A stretch of 64,000 nt of DNA from Stygiobacter electus (GCA_029210465.1 JARGDL010000003.1:186001-250000); one strand, 5' to 3'; positions 50,248 through 59,986 are shown, counted from the stretch's first letter. Notes: a model not told the origin generated them from the sequence alone. Numbers and translations: made by a program.

Positions 50248-52328
50248 AATTTTCTAAATGTTAGTGAAATACCATCAGCAAATATTAAATATTTATTACG
50301 AACATCAAATTTTTCCACGGTGTAATTTTTAATTTCATTACTAAGATTTAATTCTTCAGCAAAAATTAAATTAAACTGCTCATCAAAAACTAATTTTACC
50401 AATTTGTTTTTATCATTAACAAAGAAAACATCTAAAGTTGTATTATTAACTATGTAATACAAATTGTACGAATTACCAATTTTAAAATTTGTATTGTATC
50501 TGTAATTTCTTTTATCTGTAAATATATAAATAACTGATTTGTTATTTATAGAAATTAAAGATACAAATGGACTTGCTCGTGCAAATAATTGCTCAACTTT
50601 TACTAATGAGAAATACACTTTATCATTTTCAGTTAGTTGAAAAGTCAATCTCTTAACATCTCTTTTTGCATCATTCCCTAAATATGAAATAATAAAATCA
50701 TAATTATTAAACTGTTTTACAAAATAAGATATTTTCGTTCCGCCATAGACACCTAATGAAGAAGCAATAGTATTTGAAGCAATTTTGATTTGTTTACTAT
50801 TTAATATGTTGAAATAAACAAATTCAATTTTTTCAAAGTATATTTCTTTGTTCTTTTGAGTAATTGCATTTAAAGTAAATCTATCTTTGAATTTATCCCC
50901 GGTTATTTTTAACTCTTCAATTGGATATTTTGTGTAAACTATTTTTCTTTCTGATTTCCCAGTCTTAAAGTTAAATTTAATAATTTCAATATTTTTCCGA
51001 CCGCATTTATAAGTTACATAAATTTTTATTTCGGGTTTTGTGTCATCAACAATCAATTTATCATTATTGGATTGAAGCTCTATTTGAAACAACTGTGTGA
51101 ATAAATTTTTCCTTTCACTTAAAGCTAAATTTAAGTTGTAAGAAGAATCTATCCAGCATAAATCTTTATATCCATCGTTAAGATAATCAAATGAAGTAAA
51201 GTCAATTGCATTGTTGGCAATAGAAATTCTATTCTCATCGTCGTTCAAAAATATTTTACTGATTACGTAGACAAAACCATCAGAAGTTAAGGCAGAAAGT
51301 TTTCTACCACCACGATCAAAGAACCCAACAATGTGAGTTAAATTATTTTTTCTCAGGTATGTAATAGGTTTATAAAAATTATTATTCCCTTTTCCAAAAG
51401 AAATTTTAATTTCATTTTGATCTTCTGTAATAAAAGCAATATCATTAATACCATCACCGTTATAATCCATAACATAAAAATCTTTTACTCTTTCGTTTTC
51501 AAAAATGAATTTAGTGTTTTTTTGAAAAGATGAAACAGAATCACCCAAAAAGAAATTAAGTTTACCATCTATATTCAGGATTAAATCTGTAAATCTATCG
51601 GAATTAACATCTGCAGATTGTAAATCATTTACTAAACCATTCAGTCCGATAGATCTTTGTTCATCATAATCACCAAAATGATTATTATAATAAAACACAA
51701 GTGAGTTTGAGTTTATATCAAAAGCGACAATATCATCAAAAGCATCATAATTTAAATCGAAGTAAAGAAGATGAGAAAAGATTTTCCCTTTAATGTTTTC
51801 ATACAAATTTAATTTTGTTTTATTCTCATTAAAAATTTTTATGCCATCAATTCCTACACCGGTTGTGATTATTTCTGTTTGTCCAAATGAATTTTTAGAT
51901 ACATCTAATGAAGAGCAAAATCCGTTTAATTTCTTTTTGTTGATAAAATTTATAGTACCATTTTTTGAAAAACTTAATATTGAAATTTCTTTTGAATTGT
52001 TAATTAATGCCGCAACTTTTTTGCCTAGATAAATATCAGATTGAAATTTAATCGTTGATATATTATTTGATGAGGTATGAAAGACCGGAGAATTATAAGT
52101 TTTTAAATTATTAGCTGATATTGAAAAATAACTTTTTTCATTTGGGTTAAATACAATTAAATCTTTAAATCCATCATTATTAAAATCGAAAGGGAAAATT
52201 TTGCTTGGGTTTTTAGAAACTTTAATTTCTTCAATTCTGCAAAAACCATTAATAGGAATTTGGGAAAATAAAATTTGATTCAAGGGAAAAAACAGAAAAA
52301 ATGCTTTAAGAATTATTTCTCTTTTCAA
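50244..52328 (-). CDS. FG-GAP/VCBS-repeat exported protein
   Basis: A 694-residue protein with VCBS/FG-GAP repeats: FPFDFNNDGFKDLIVFN (near 45), FDLNYDAFDDIVAFD, DVNSDRFTDLILN, DYNGDGINDIAFI and FDYLNDGYKDLCWID. These D-x-N-x-D-G loops bind calcium in integrin-like beta-propellers. The start is taken as the TTG at 52328, giving a signal peptide (MKREIILKAFFLFFPLNQILFSQ); longer in-frame starts inside the thioesterase gene are less credible. It lacks a T9SS sorting domain (it ends YLIFADGISLTFRKL), so it probably stays in the periplasm or is retained by another protein. It overlaps the thioesterase gene by 23 bases and the metalloprotease gene by four. Confidence 0.8.
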   Translation of the reverse strand: MKREIILKAFFLFFPLNQILFSQIPINGFCRIEEIKVSKNPSKIFPFDFNNDGFKDLIVFNPNEKSYFSISANNLKTYNSPVFHTSSNNISTIKFQSDIYLGKKVAALINNSKEISILSFSKNGTINFINKKKLNGFCSSLDVSKNSFGQTEIITTGVGIDGIKIFNENKTKLNLYENIKGKIFSHLLYFDLNYDAFDDIVAFDINSNSLVFYYNNHFGDYDEQRSIGLNGLVNDLQSADVNSDRFTDLILNIDGKLNFFLGDSVSSFQKNTKFIFENERVKDFYVMDYNGDGINDIAFITEDQNEIKISFGKGNNNFYKPITYLRKNNLTHIVGFFDRGGRKLSALTSDGFVYVISKIFLNDDENRISIANNAIDFTSFDYLNDGYKDLCWIDSSYNLNLALSERKNLFTQLFQIELQSNNDKLIVDDTKPEIKIYVTYKCGRKNIEIIKFNFKTGKSERKIVYTKYPIEELKITGDKFKDRFTLNAITQKNKEIYFEKIEFVYFNILNSKQIKIASNTIASSLGVYGGTKISYFVKQFNNYDFIISYLGNDAKRDVKRLTFQLTENDKVYFSLVKVEQLFARASPFVSLISINNKSVIYIFTDKRNYRYNTNFKIGNSYNLYYIVNNTTLDVFFVNDKNKLVKLVFDEQFNLIFAEELNLSNEIKNYTVEKFDVRNKYLIFADGISLTFRKL

Positions 52329-52776
52329 GTCTATCTTTTCTTCTTTGTAATGCTTCATCAAATCTTCTTTTTTCATCTTCAGTTTCTGGAATCACAGGAT
52401 AAGTTTCTACAGGTTTTTTATTTTCATCAACACTTACAAAAGTAAGATATGCTGAATTTGTATGAACTTTTGTACCCAATGTAAAATTTTCTGCAAATAC
52501 TTTTACACCAACTTCCATAGAAGTTTTAAATACACGATTAACTGAAGCGACTAATGTTACAGCATTACCTAGTTTTATTGGATGATGGAAATCAATTTTA
52601 TCAACTGAGGCAGTTACACAAACTCTTTGAGTATGTTTCGAAGCTGATAAAGCAGCACAAATATCTATCCAATGCATTAATTGCCCACCTAATAAATTTC
52701 CAAGTTGATTTGTGTGATTAGGTAAGACAAGTTCGGTCATCATTACAATTGATTCAGAAACTTTTTTACCATTCAT
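52306..52776 (-). CDS. Hotdog-fold acyl-CoA thioesterase
   Basis: A 156-residue enzyme that hydrolyses acyl-CoA to free fatty acid and CoA. The hotdog motif is visible: NQLGNLLGGQLMHWIDICAALSASKH (about 18-43, with the catalytic Asp within the helix), then VTASVDKIDFHHPIKLGNAV, FKTSMEVGVKVFAEN and HTNSAYLTFVSVDE. This is the YciA/ACOT-type family. The ATG at 52776 shares its last base with the stop of bamD, and its own end overlaps the VCBS gene. The tail is Lys/Arg-rich. Its place between bamD and surface-protein genes suggests only a shared promoter. Confidence 0.92.
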   Translation of the reverse strand: MNGKKVSESIVMMTELVLPNHTNQLGNLLGGQLMHWIDICAALSASKHTQRVCVTASVDKIDFHHPIKLGNAVTLVASVNRVFKTSMEVGVKVFAENFTLGTKVHTNSAYLTFVSVDENKKPVETYPVIPETEDEKRRFDEALQRRKDRLEKRNNS

Positions 52777-53531
52777 TATTTTGCTTCGACTAATTGTGTT
52801 TCAATTTTTTTAATTTCGTTTGCATACTCATTTTCAGGATAACGATTTAAGAAAGTATTTATATCAGCTACAGCTTCTGTTTTCATTCCTTTTTTAATTT
52901 CAAGTTGAATTTTTCTGTACAATGATAAAGGTGCAAACTTAGTATCATGATATGTATCGGCAACAAAAGCATAATATTTTATAGCCGCTTTTTCATATTC
53001 CATTTTTTCATAAATCAAACCACTTTGATATTCTTTTTCTGCAAGTCGTTCAGTTAGTTCTTTTATTTTTCTTTCTGCTTCTGCTACTCTTTTATCCGCA
53101 GGAAAAAAATCAATGAAGGCTTGAAATTCTTCAATCGCTTTTTTTGTGTACGCTTGATCAAGTTGATATGGTGGAGCTAATTGGTAATATGATTCTGCAA
53201 GCATAAACTGTGCTTCAGGTACAAATGGTGATGCCGGTATATTTCTAATCAATTTGCTAAACTCGTAAGCGGCTAATAAATATTGTCCTCTTTTAAAATA
53301 TGTCATCGCATAATAATATTGTGCATCATCATTAAATGAACTACCGCTGTATTGCAATAAAAAATTTTGAAATTCTTGGATTGCAAGCTCATAATCTTCA
53401 TCGTTATAAAGTTTCATTGCGTAATTAAAATATTCATCGACCGAAAATTTACTTGTATCTACAGAGCTTGAACAGTTTGTTAAAATTATGAGCGACAATA
53501 AAATTAAAACATATCTAAAATTTTTTAACAA
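52776..53531 (-). CDS. bamD: Outer-membrane protein assembly lipoprotein BamD
   Basis: A 251-residue lipoprotein of the beta-barrel assembly machine. It has a signal and lipobox (LILTNCSSS, Cys at about 20). TPR-type helical repeats follow: YNDEDYELAIQEFQNFLLQYSGSSFNDDAQYYYAMTYFKRGQYLLAAYEFSKLI covers the first two, and FVPEAQFMLAESYYQLA begins the third; five are expected. It binds BamA and helps fold outer-membrane proteins. It follows the unknown gene at 53589 by 57 bases and precedes the thioesterase. This length is typical. Confidence 0.93.
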   Translation of the reverse strand: MLKNFRYVLILLSLIILTNCSSSVDTSKFSVDEYFNYAMKLYNDEDYELAIQEFQNFLLQYSGSSFNDDAQYYYAMTYFKRGQYLLAAYEFSKLIRNIPASPFVPEAQFMLAESYYQLAPPYQLDQAYTKKAIEEFQAFIDFFPADKRVAEAERKIKELTERLAEKEYQSGLIYEKMEYEKAAIKYYAFVADTYHDTKFAPLSLYRKIQLEIKKGMKTEAVADINTFLNRYPENEYANEIKKIETQLVEAK

Positions 53532-53564
53532 GATTTTTCTCCCTTTTTCAGGTTGCTAAAATAA

Positions 53565-53579
53565 TCATTTTTAAAATGA
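53565..53579. promoter_or_regulatory. AT palindrome in the gap before bamD
   Basis: TCATTTTTAAAATGA is a perfect 7+1+7 inverted repeat, set inside a wider imperfect one (AAATAAT/ATTATTT). It lies between the unknown gene's stop (53589) and the bamD start (53531), so it could be an operator or a weak 3' hairpin. Chance is not excluded in AT-rich DNA. Confidence 0.25.
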
Positions 53580-53588
53580 CTGATAAAA

Positions 53589-54185
53589 TTATTTACTTCT
53601 AACAACAAATAATAAAACCGTAGAAACTATTAGCGTACCGATTACAATAATTGGTTCTAATAAATTTGAAAGTAATGGTATGTTAGGTATTTCCGATTGT
53701 GTAAAAGGTAATGATTTATCTTCTAACATATTAATTTCATCAAGATATACAGTATCAACTGAAGATTTATTTATTTCCAAAGTTTTTATTTGATTTGAAG
53801 AATTTTTGACAACAACATTGCTATAAATTTCAATTTTTCTTTCAACTAAAAAATTTCCGAAAATGCTTTCTTTTCGTGGTTCACCGTATGAAGTTTTTAC
53901 TTTTAGTAAATAAAAATTTACGAATTGAATCGAGTCTTGTTTAGTGTTTAACAAATGAAACTTTTTTGAAAAGCTATTATAAATTTTCCCTTTTAATACT
54001 TCAAAAGATAACGGTGAAACAACTTCCAAAAATACTTTTTCATTCTTATTAATAGAATTTTCTAATTCGTTAACCGATGCGGAAATTAATGAATCAACTA
54101 ATTCAAGATTAGATTTTGTTTGTGCTTTGGAAACAATTCCAAAGCATAAAATTAAAGACAAAAATAAAAATCTTTGAAAGTTCAT
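53589..54185 (-). CDS. Exported C-terminally anchored protein of unknown function
   Basis: A 198-residue protein with an N-terminal signal peptide (MNFQRFLFLSLILCFGIVSKAQ) and one hydrophobic C-terminal span (about 172-194, LLEPIIVIGTLIVSTVLLFVVRSK). The mature part is probably periplasmic. The middle is beta-strand-rich with no conserved motif I recognise. It follows htpX by six bases and precedes bamD, so it is in an envelope-maintenance run. A palindrome (53565-53579) lies in the gap to bamD. Possible roles: quality control of membrane proteins with HtpX, or assembly; neither is supported beyond location. Confidence 0.75.
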   Translation of the reverse strand: MNFQRFLFLSLILCFGIVSKAQTKSNLELVDSLISASVNELENSINKNEKVFLEVVSPLSFEVLKGKIYNSFSKKFHLLNTKQDSIQFVNFYLLKVKTSYGEPRKESIFGNFLVERKIEIYSNVVVKNSSNQIKTLEINKSSVDTVYLDEINMLEDKSLPFTQSEIPNIPLLSNLLEPIIVIGTLIVSTVLLFVVRSK

Positions 54186-54191
54186 TTAAGA

Positions 54192-55040
54192 TTATCTTCT
54201 ACCAGCAGCAATTTCTTTTAATCTTTCTATTCTTTCTTCTATTGGTGGATGAGTTGAAAACAATTTCATTAGTCCACCACCATGAAGTGGATTTACAATA
54301 AACATATGAGCAGAAGATTGATTAGCATTTCTCATTGGAATTACATCATTACCATGTTGAAGTTTGTTTAAAGCAGAAGCTAAAGCAAGCGGTTTACCTG
54401 AAATCATCGCTCCACCTTCATCAGCCATATATTCACGTGAACGTGATATTGCCATTTGAATTAACATCGCGGCTATAGGCGCAATAATTAACAACAATAA
54501 ATCAACAATAACATTTCCACCTTCTTCTCTATCATTCCTTCTTCCGCCGCCAAAAAACATTGCAAACTGTACTATATATGTAATTGTTCCAACTAATGTT
54601 GCAGCAATTGTGCTAACTAATATGTCTCTGTTTTTTATATGAGTCAGTTCGTGAGAAATTACGCCTTCTAATTCTTCTTTATTTAACATACTCATAATTC
54701 CAGTTGTAACAGCAACAGCACTATTGTTTGGATTTCTACCTGTTGCAAATGCATTTGGTGTTGGATTGTTCATTATATAAACTTTTGGCATTGGTAGTTC
54801 AGCTTTTGATGCTAATTTTTCTACAATATCATAAAGCTCGGGTGATTCTTCTCTTGTAACTTGATGTGCACCATACATAGTTAAAACAATTTTATCGCTA
54901 ACCCAATATGAGCCAAAATTCATTGCTAATGATATGATAAATGCATACATCATTCCTTGTTCACCGCCAATTATTCTTCCAACCAAAATAAACAACACCA
55001 TCATAGCGGTCATTAGAATAACTGTTTTAAATCCGTTCAT
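54192..55040 (-). CDS. htpX: HtpX-type membrane zinc metalloprotease (heat shock protein)
   Basis: A 282-residue inner-membrane protease that degrades misfolded membrane proteins. It has two N-terminal spans (about 5-22 and 30-50), the conserved SPELYDIVEKLASKAELPMPKVY and NAFATGRNPNNSAV before the active site, HELTH at 130-134, and further spans (about 145-165, 178-200). The third zinc ligand is in REYMADEGGA. The gene starts at ATG 55040 with AAAAGGGAAAAT upstream. It heads the run that includes bamD and the secreted proteins. The 254-base gap upstream holds no gene, and I see no firm promoter in it. Confidence 0.96.
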   Translation of the reverse strand: MNGFKTVILMTAMMVLFILVGRIIGGEQGMMYAFIISLAMNFGSYWVSDKIVLTMYGAHQVTREESPELYDIVEKLASKAELPMPKVYIMNNPTPNAFATGRNPNNSAVAVTTGIMSMLNKEELEGVISHELTHIKNRDILVSTIAATLVGTITYIVQFAMFFGGGRRNDREEGGNVIVDLLLLIIAPIAAMLIQMAISRSREYMADEGGAMISGKPLALASALNKLQHGNDVIPMRNANQSSAHMFIVNPLHGGGLMKLFSTHPPIEERIERLKEIAAGRR

Positions 55041-55294
55041 ATATTTTCCCTTTTATTTGTTGTCTAATTTAAATGTAATGTATTACCTAAGCAAGTTTGA
55101 AGGTTTCAACATAACAACAAATTTATTTGTTCCAATGAATTAATGTTATTCTTAGAGACATCTCTTTATTGTCTTTGCGAATGACCTGTCGGCAGACTAG
55201 TCGAACCATAACTTCATGAATTGAATATTTTATCGCAGTTGTTGGATTTCTATCAATGGAAAATAGATTCGGATAGTTTTGTTAAGATATAAAT

Positions 55295-55879
55295 TCAGTT
55301 TGTTGATTCTTTCAGTTGTTTGATTTCATCAGTTGTTAACTTTCTTACTTCACCAGATTTTAAATTTCCAAGAAAAAGATTTTCAATTCGAACTCTTACT
55401 AAACGCAAAGTTGGATAACCAACAGCGGCTGTCATTCTTCTTACTTGTCTATTTCTACCTTCATAAATTGTAATTGATAACCAACTAGTTGGGATATTTT
55501 TTCTTTCACGAATTGGCGGATTTCTTTTTTCAAAGTTTGGATCTTCAATTAATTTTACTTTAGCTGGTAATGTTTTTCTATTTTCGATTATTACTCCATC
55601 ACATAATTTCTTTATGGCTTCTTCTGTAGGAATACCTTCAACCTGAACGTAATATTCTCTTTCATGTTTGAACTTTGGATTAAGTAAAAAATTTGTCAAT
55701 GATTTGTCGTTTGTTAAAAGTAAAAGTCCTTCACTATCTAAATCTAATCTGCCGACTGGATAAACATCTTTAGGGAATTTATAAAGTGATGATAAAGTCG
55801 GTCGGTTTTCTTTATCTGTAAATTGAGTTAAAACTCCATAAGGTTTGTTTAATAAAAAATATTTTGGTTGGTTTTTCAT
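55295..55879 (-). CDS. RsuA/RluE-family 23S rRNA pseudouridine synthase
   Basis: A 194-residue enzyme that isomerises a uridine of ribosomal RNA to pseudouridine. It begins with the catalytic domain (FLLNKPYGVLTQF) and has no S4 domain, unlike RluB and RsuA, so it most resembles RluE. The catalytic Asp is in PVGRLDLDSEGLLLLTND (Asp 46). The late motifs IYEGRNRQVRRMTAAVGYPTLRLVRVRI are standard. The start overlaps the priA stop by four bases, so the two genes are coupled. Specificity is inferred from the domain layout only. Confidence 0.9.
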   Translation of the reverse strand: MKNQPKYFLLNKPYGVLTQFTDKENRPTLSSLYKFPKDVYPVGRLDLDSEGLLLLTNDKSLTNFLLNPKFKHEREYYVQVEGIPTEEAIKKLCDGVIIENRKTLPAKVKLIEDPNFEKRNPPIRERKNIPTSWLSITIYEGRNRQVRRMTAAVGYPTLRLVRVRIENLFLGNLKSGEVRKLTTDEIKQLKESTN

Positions 55880-58338
55880 ATTATACTTTGAGGATCAATA
55901 TCAACAGAAATTTTCACATCTCTGAATCTTGATTTTTGATTAAACTCAATCAGCGATTCAAAAATTGCTGTACGAAGAGTTTTTCCACCGGCATCAATCT
56001 TTTTATTACTTTTAATTAAAATATGCCAGCGATAGAATCCTTTTATTTTATAAATTATAGCTTCCGTTGGTGGAGTAATTGTTAATCTATTCTGATACTT
56101 TTTTATAAATTCATAAAAATTATTAATTGCACCACGTGCATGTTCTTCGTTTTCATCTTTGACTTCAATTATTCCAATTCTTGTAAATGGTGGATAACCA
56201 TTTTGTTCACGAAGTAAAATTTCTTTTTCATAAAATCCATTGTAATCATTCATCAAAACTTTTTGAAGAACAAAATGTTTATGATTTTGAGTTTGAATTA
56301 AGACTTCACCAATTTTTTCACTTCTGCCTGCACGTCCGGCAACTTGTGTTAAAAGTTGAAATGTTCTTTCATCGGAGCGAAAATCGGGAATCCATAATGA
56401 TGTTTCTGCTGAAATTACTCCAACCAAAGTTACATTTCCAAAATCTAATCCTTTTGAAACCATTTGAGTTCCGACAAGAATTTGAATTTCACCTTTGCGA
56501 AACCGATTTAATATTTCTCCTAAACTTCCTTTTTTTGATGTCGAATCAGAATCAACTCTTTCAATTTTAGCTTCTGGGAAATAATATGTTAATTCATCTT
56601 CAACTCTTTGTGTTCCGGTGCCAAAAAATTTCAGTGCAATTGATCCACATGTTGTGCATGCTTTCGGAACGGGTTGAATGTAATTACAATAATGACACTG
56701 CAAAATATTTTTATTTATATGATGTACCATTGAAACGGAACAATTTGGACACATCACAACTTCACCACAATCGGCACAAAAAACTTGTGTTGCAAAACCT
56801 CTTCTATTTTGGAGAATTATTACATTTTCTTTTTTAAGCAATCTTTGTTTTATCTCTTCGAGTAAGGTGTGGGAAAATACACTTTCCATTTTTCCTTTTT
56901 TCTTTTCAATAGTAAGATCAATTAATTTTATTTGAGGCAAAATTGCATTATCAATTCTTTCGGGTAATTCGAGTAAAGTGTACTTATTGCTTTTTGCATT
57001 AAACATACTTTCAACAGATGGTGTTGCTGAGCCAAGTAACACTGGACAATTATTAAACTTTGCTCTCATAATTGCTGCATCGCGTGCATGATATTTGGGA
57101 ACAATTTCATTTTGTTTATAACTTTGATCATGTTCTTCATCAACAATGATTAAACCCAAATTTTTAAATGGTGCAAATAGAGCAGAGCGAGGACCAATAA
57201 CTAATTTATATTTGCCATTAATTATTCCACGCCACGAATCATATCTTTCACCAAGAGACATTTTGCTGTGTAGAACTGTAACTATTTCATTAAAGTAATT
57301 AAAGAAGCGGGAAGTGATCTGCGGTGTTAATGAAATCTCGGGGACTAAAATAATAACTTCTTTTCCTTGTTCAATTACTTTTTTTGCGAGTTCAATATAA
57401 ACTTGAGTTTTGCCGCTACCGGTAACTCCAAATAGAAGAAAGCTTTCAAATTCATTTGATTCAATTTTTTGAGAAACTTTATCAATTACATTTTTTTGTT
57501 TTTCGGTAAGTTGAATCGTTGATTTTTCTTCAGTATAAGTTTCATGATAAACACGATCAACTTCTTTTTCTATTACTCTTACCAAACCCTTTTTTTCAAG
57601 AGCATTAATTGATGAAATTGTATTGTTAGTTTTTTTAATTAATTCACTTTGTTGAATTGCTTCCTTTTGATTAAGTAGTTCAAGCAAAATCACTAATTGT
57701 TTGGTTGACTTTTTTTCAATTTCTGGGATTGTATTATAAACTTCATCAATAGATTTAGCTAATTCAACAAATTTTGCTTTTTTAATTCTCACTTTGCCTT
57801 CATCAACTAAATCTAAAATTGAAATTGCACCAATTTTTTCAAGTGAACGAAGTAATGAGTAAATATTTTTTTTCTTAACAATTTTTTGAAGTGTTGATAC
57901 GTTATTCACTTCTTTTTCAGACAAAGCTAATAATAATTTTGCACGTAAAGTTTTTTTGTTGGTCTCTTTATTGTATAAATCAAAACAAAAATTTGTTTCA
58001 CTAACAATTTTTCTTTTTGTCTCAACATCACTTCCATATGGAACAGCATTACGAAGAGCTTCACCTAATGAACTTATGTAATATTCAGAAATCCATTCAT
58101 AAAATTTTAATTCTTTTTCATCGAAAATTGGTTTCTCATCTAAAACATCTTGAATTGGTTTTATCTTTTCTTTTAATTCTGTTTCTTGAGTTATTGAAAT
58201 TACAAAACCAGTCAAAATTCTTTTTCCAAATGGAGTTACTACTCTTACACCAATTTTAACAAACTCTTCAAGTTCTTTTGGAATTGAGTATGTAAATGAA
58301 TTTCTAAATGGTAAAGGAAAAACAACTTGGCAGTACAT
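55876..58338 (-). CDS. priA: Primosomal protein N' (replication restart helicase PriA)
   Basis: An 820-residue helicase that reloads the replisome at stalled forks. The N-terminal DNA-binding domain (about 1-110) opens VVFPLPFRNSFTYSIP. The helicase core has Walker A GVTGSGKT, motif II DEEH in LIIVDEEHDQSYKQ, and the downstream ALFA and GSATPSVESMF. The zinc region contains eight Cys: CADC, CPNC, CHYC and CTTC. The C-terminal helicase motif VAGRAGRS is present. ATG 58338 is preferred over a GTG at 58344; no strong ribosome-binding site precedes either. It is coupled to the pseudouridine synthase gene. Confidence 0.96.
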   Translation of the reverse strand: MYCQVVFPLPFRNSFTYSIPKELEEFVKIGVRVVTPFGKRILTGFVISITQETELKEKIKPIQDVLDEKPIFDEKELKFYEWISEYYISSLGEALRNAVPYGSDVETKRKIVSETNFCFDLYNKETNKKTLRAKLLLALSEKEVNNVSTLQKIVKKKNIYSLLRSLEKIGAISILDLVDEGKVRIKKAKFVELAKSIDEVYNTIPEIEKKSTKQLVILLELLNQKEAIQQSELIKKTNNTISSINALEKKGLVRVIEKEVDRVYHETYTEEKSTIQLTEKQKNVIDKVSQKIESNEFESFLLFGVTGSGKTQVYIELAKKVIEQGKEVIILVPEISLTPQITSRFFNYFNEIVTVLHSKMSLGERYDSWRGIINGKYKLVIGPRSALFAPFKNLGLIIVDEEHDQSYKQNEIVPKYHARDAAIMRAKFNNCPVLLGSATPSVESMFNAKSNKYTLLELPERIDNAILPQIKLIDLTIEKKKGKMESVFSHTLLEEIKQRLLKKENVIILQNRRGFATQVFCADCGEVVMCPNCSVSMVHHINKNILQCHYCNYIQPVPKACTTCGSIALKFFGTGTQRVEDELTYYFPEAKIERVDSDSTSKKGSLGEILNRFRKGEIQILVGTQMVSKGLDFGNVTLVGVISAETSLWIPDFRSDERTFQLLTQVAGRAGRSEKIGEVLIQTQNHKHFVLQKVLMNDYNGFYEKEILLREQNGYPPFTRIGIIEVKDENEEHARGAINNFYEFIKKYQNRLTITPPTEAIIYKIKGFYRWHILIKSNKKIDAGGKTLRTAIFESLIEFNQKSRFRDVKISVDIDPQSII

Positions 58339-58476
58339 ATTCACTTGTAATAAATTTAATTCAAATATAAATAATATCGATATTCTTTACTTATGAACAT
58401 ATAAGTTTTTTAATAAATTTTTTTTCAGACATTGGTTTCTTAATTTTGATCAATAAAAAATTTTATTTGGTGAAAA

Positions 58477-59979
58477 ATGAAATTACCTGATTCAACAAAA
58501 AACTGGATATCACTTACAGGTGCAACTATTTCGTTAATTACATTTTCAATGATTGTTTTTCTTTTTGTAATTAGTTCGATCTTTGATCATGGGAATACTT
58601 ATTTAGGATTAATAATTTATGTTCTTTTACCAACTATTCTATTTATTGGTTTATTATTAATTCCAATTGGAATGTGGTTAAAAGTTCGTAAAGAAAAATT
58701 TGGTGGGTTTAAAAAAACAGGATGGCCTATAATAGATTTCAACGATGCAAAGCATAGAAACGCTTTCACAATTTTTTCAGTTGGAACTGCAATATTTTTG
58801 CTTGCAAGTTCTGTTGGGAGTTACGAAGCATTTCATTATTCAGAATCAGTTGAGTTTTGTGGTAAAATTTGTCATTCGGTTATGAAACCAGAATTTGTTG
58901 CTTACCAAAATTCACCACATGCACGTGTTGCTTGCGTTGAATGCCATGTTGGTAGTGGTGCTGATTGGTATGTTCGTTCTAAACTAAGTGGTTTATATCA
59001 AGTTTATGCTGTTACTTTAGGAACTGTTCCAAGACCAATTGAAACTCCAATTTCTAATTTGCGACCTGCAAGAGAAACTTGCGAAGAATGCCATTGGCCT
59101 CAAAAATTTTATTCAAGAAAACTTGTTCAAAACCGCCATTATTTATCTGATGATAATAATTCCGAATGGGATATTTCTTTAATGATGAAAATTGGCGCTC
59201 CAATTAGTGCCTTAGGATTACAAGAAGGAATTCACTGGCATATTAATCCAAATGTTAAAATCGAATACAAAGCCGCAGATAAAAAAAGAGAAAATATTCC
59301 TTGGGTAAAATACACTAATTTGAAAACTGGTGAAGTTACAATTTATAAAGATCCACAGAGTAAATTAGATGATGTTAAATTAGGTAATTTAGAAACCCGT
59401 GTTGTTGACTGTATGGATTGCCATAACCGTCCTTCACATAATTATCAACCACCGGCATTTTTCATTAATAATGCAATTACAGCTGGATTTATTCCTAAAG
59501 AATTGCCAAGAATTAAATTTGCTGCGATTGATATTTTATCTAAAGATTTTAAAACTACTGAAGAAGCAGAAAAAGAAATAAAAGAAAAACTAAATTTATT
59601 TTATAAAGAAAACTATCCTGAAATTTTTAACAACAAAAAATATCTTATAGATAAAGCTGTCAACGGTGTTATTGATGCATTTTCAAAAAATATTTTTCCA
59701 GAAATGAAAGTAAGTTGGAAAGTTTACGCAAACAATATAGGACATGTTGAATTTATGGGCTGTTTTAGATGCCATAATGATAAACATAAATCTGAGAATG
59801 GAAAATTAATTAAGAAAGATTGCAATCTATGTCATGAAATTAATGCACAAGGTTACGTAAACAAATTAGAATTAGCGACAATTAACTCATCACTAGAATT
59901 TCGTCATCCTGGAAATGATGTGGGTGACAAATGGAAAAAAATGATGTGCGTTGAATGTCATACTGGATTAAATCCTTAA
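58477..59979 (+). CDS. NapC/NirT-type membrane-bound heptaheme cytochrome c
   Basis: A 500-residue quinol-linked multiheme protein. There are three spans (about 12-34, 45-68, 97-115), then a periplasmic heme domain. Heme sites are CGKICH (128-133, a CX3CH), CVECH (153), CEECH (202), CMDCH (312), CFRCH (429), CNLCH (449) and CVECH (491): seven in all. The region after the first site (SVMKPEFVAYQNSPHARVACVECH) matches NapC/NirT. It should take electrons from quinols and pass them to periplasmic or outer-surface partners. The three-span, seven-heme plan recalls the Geobacter inner-membrane quinol oxidase ImcH, but orthology is not shown. It needs heme maturation (CcmAB at 47338-48629). It precedes the MlaF-like gene by seven bases. 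Confidence 0.9.
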   Translation: MKLPDSTKNWISLTGATISLITFSMIVFLFVISSIFDHGNTYLGLIIYVLLPTILFIGLLLIPIGMWLKVRKEKFGGFKKTGWPIIDFNDAKHRNAFTIFSVGTAIFLLASSVGSYEAFHYSESVEFCGKICHSVMKPEFVAYQNSPHARVACVECHVGSGADWYVRSKLSGLYQVYAVTLGTVPRPIETPISNLRPARETCEECHWPQKFYSRKLVQNRHYLSDDNNSEWDISLMMKIGAPISALGLQEGIHWHINPNVKIEYKAADKKRENIPWVKYTNLKTGEVTIYKDPQSKLDDVKLGNLETRVVDCMDCHNRPSHNYQPPAFFINNAITAGFIPKELPRIKFAAIDILSKDFKTTEEAEKEIKEKLNLFYKENYPEIFNNKKYLIDKAVNGVIDAFSKNIFPEMKVSWKVYANNIGHVEFMGCFRCHNDKHKSENGKLIKKDCNLCHEINAQGYVNKLELATINSSLEFRHPGNDVGDKWKKMMCVECHTGLNP

Positions 59980-59986
59980 TTGAATT

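Noticed and set aside
55141..55294. Possible short gene, tRNA or repeat remnant upstream of htpX
   Set aside because: No open frame with a start signal and no cloverleaf. The stretch with GTCTTTGCGAATGACC and a TAGTCGAA motif looks like a decayed dispersed repeat, but is too degraded to call.
56187..56837. Two plus-strand frames of 127 and 83 codons inside priA
   Set aside because: Antisense to conserved PriA motifs, with the His/Phe/Leu-rich composition that an antisense frame takes in this genome; no start signals.
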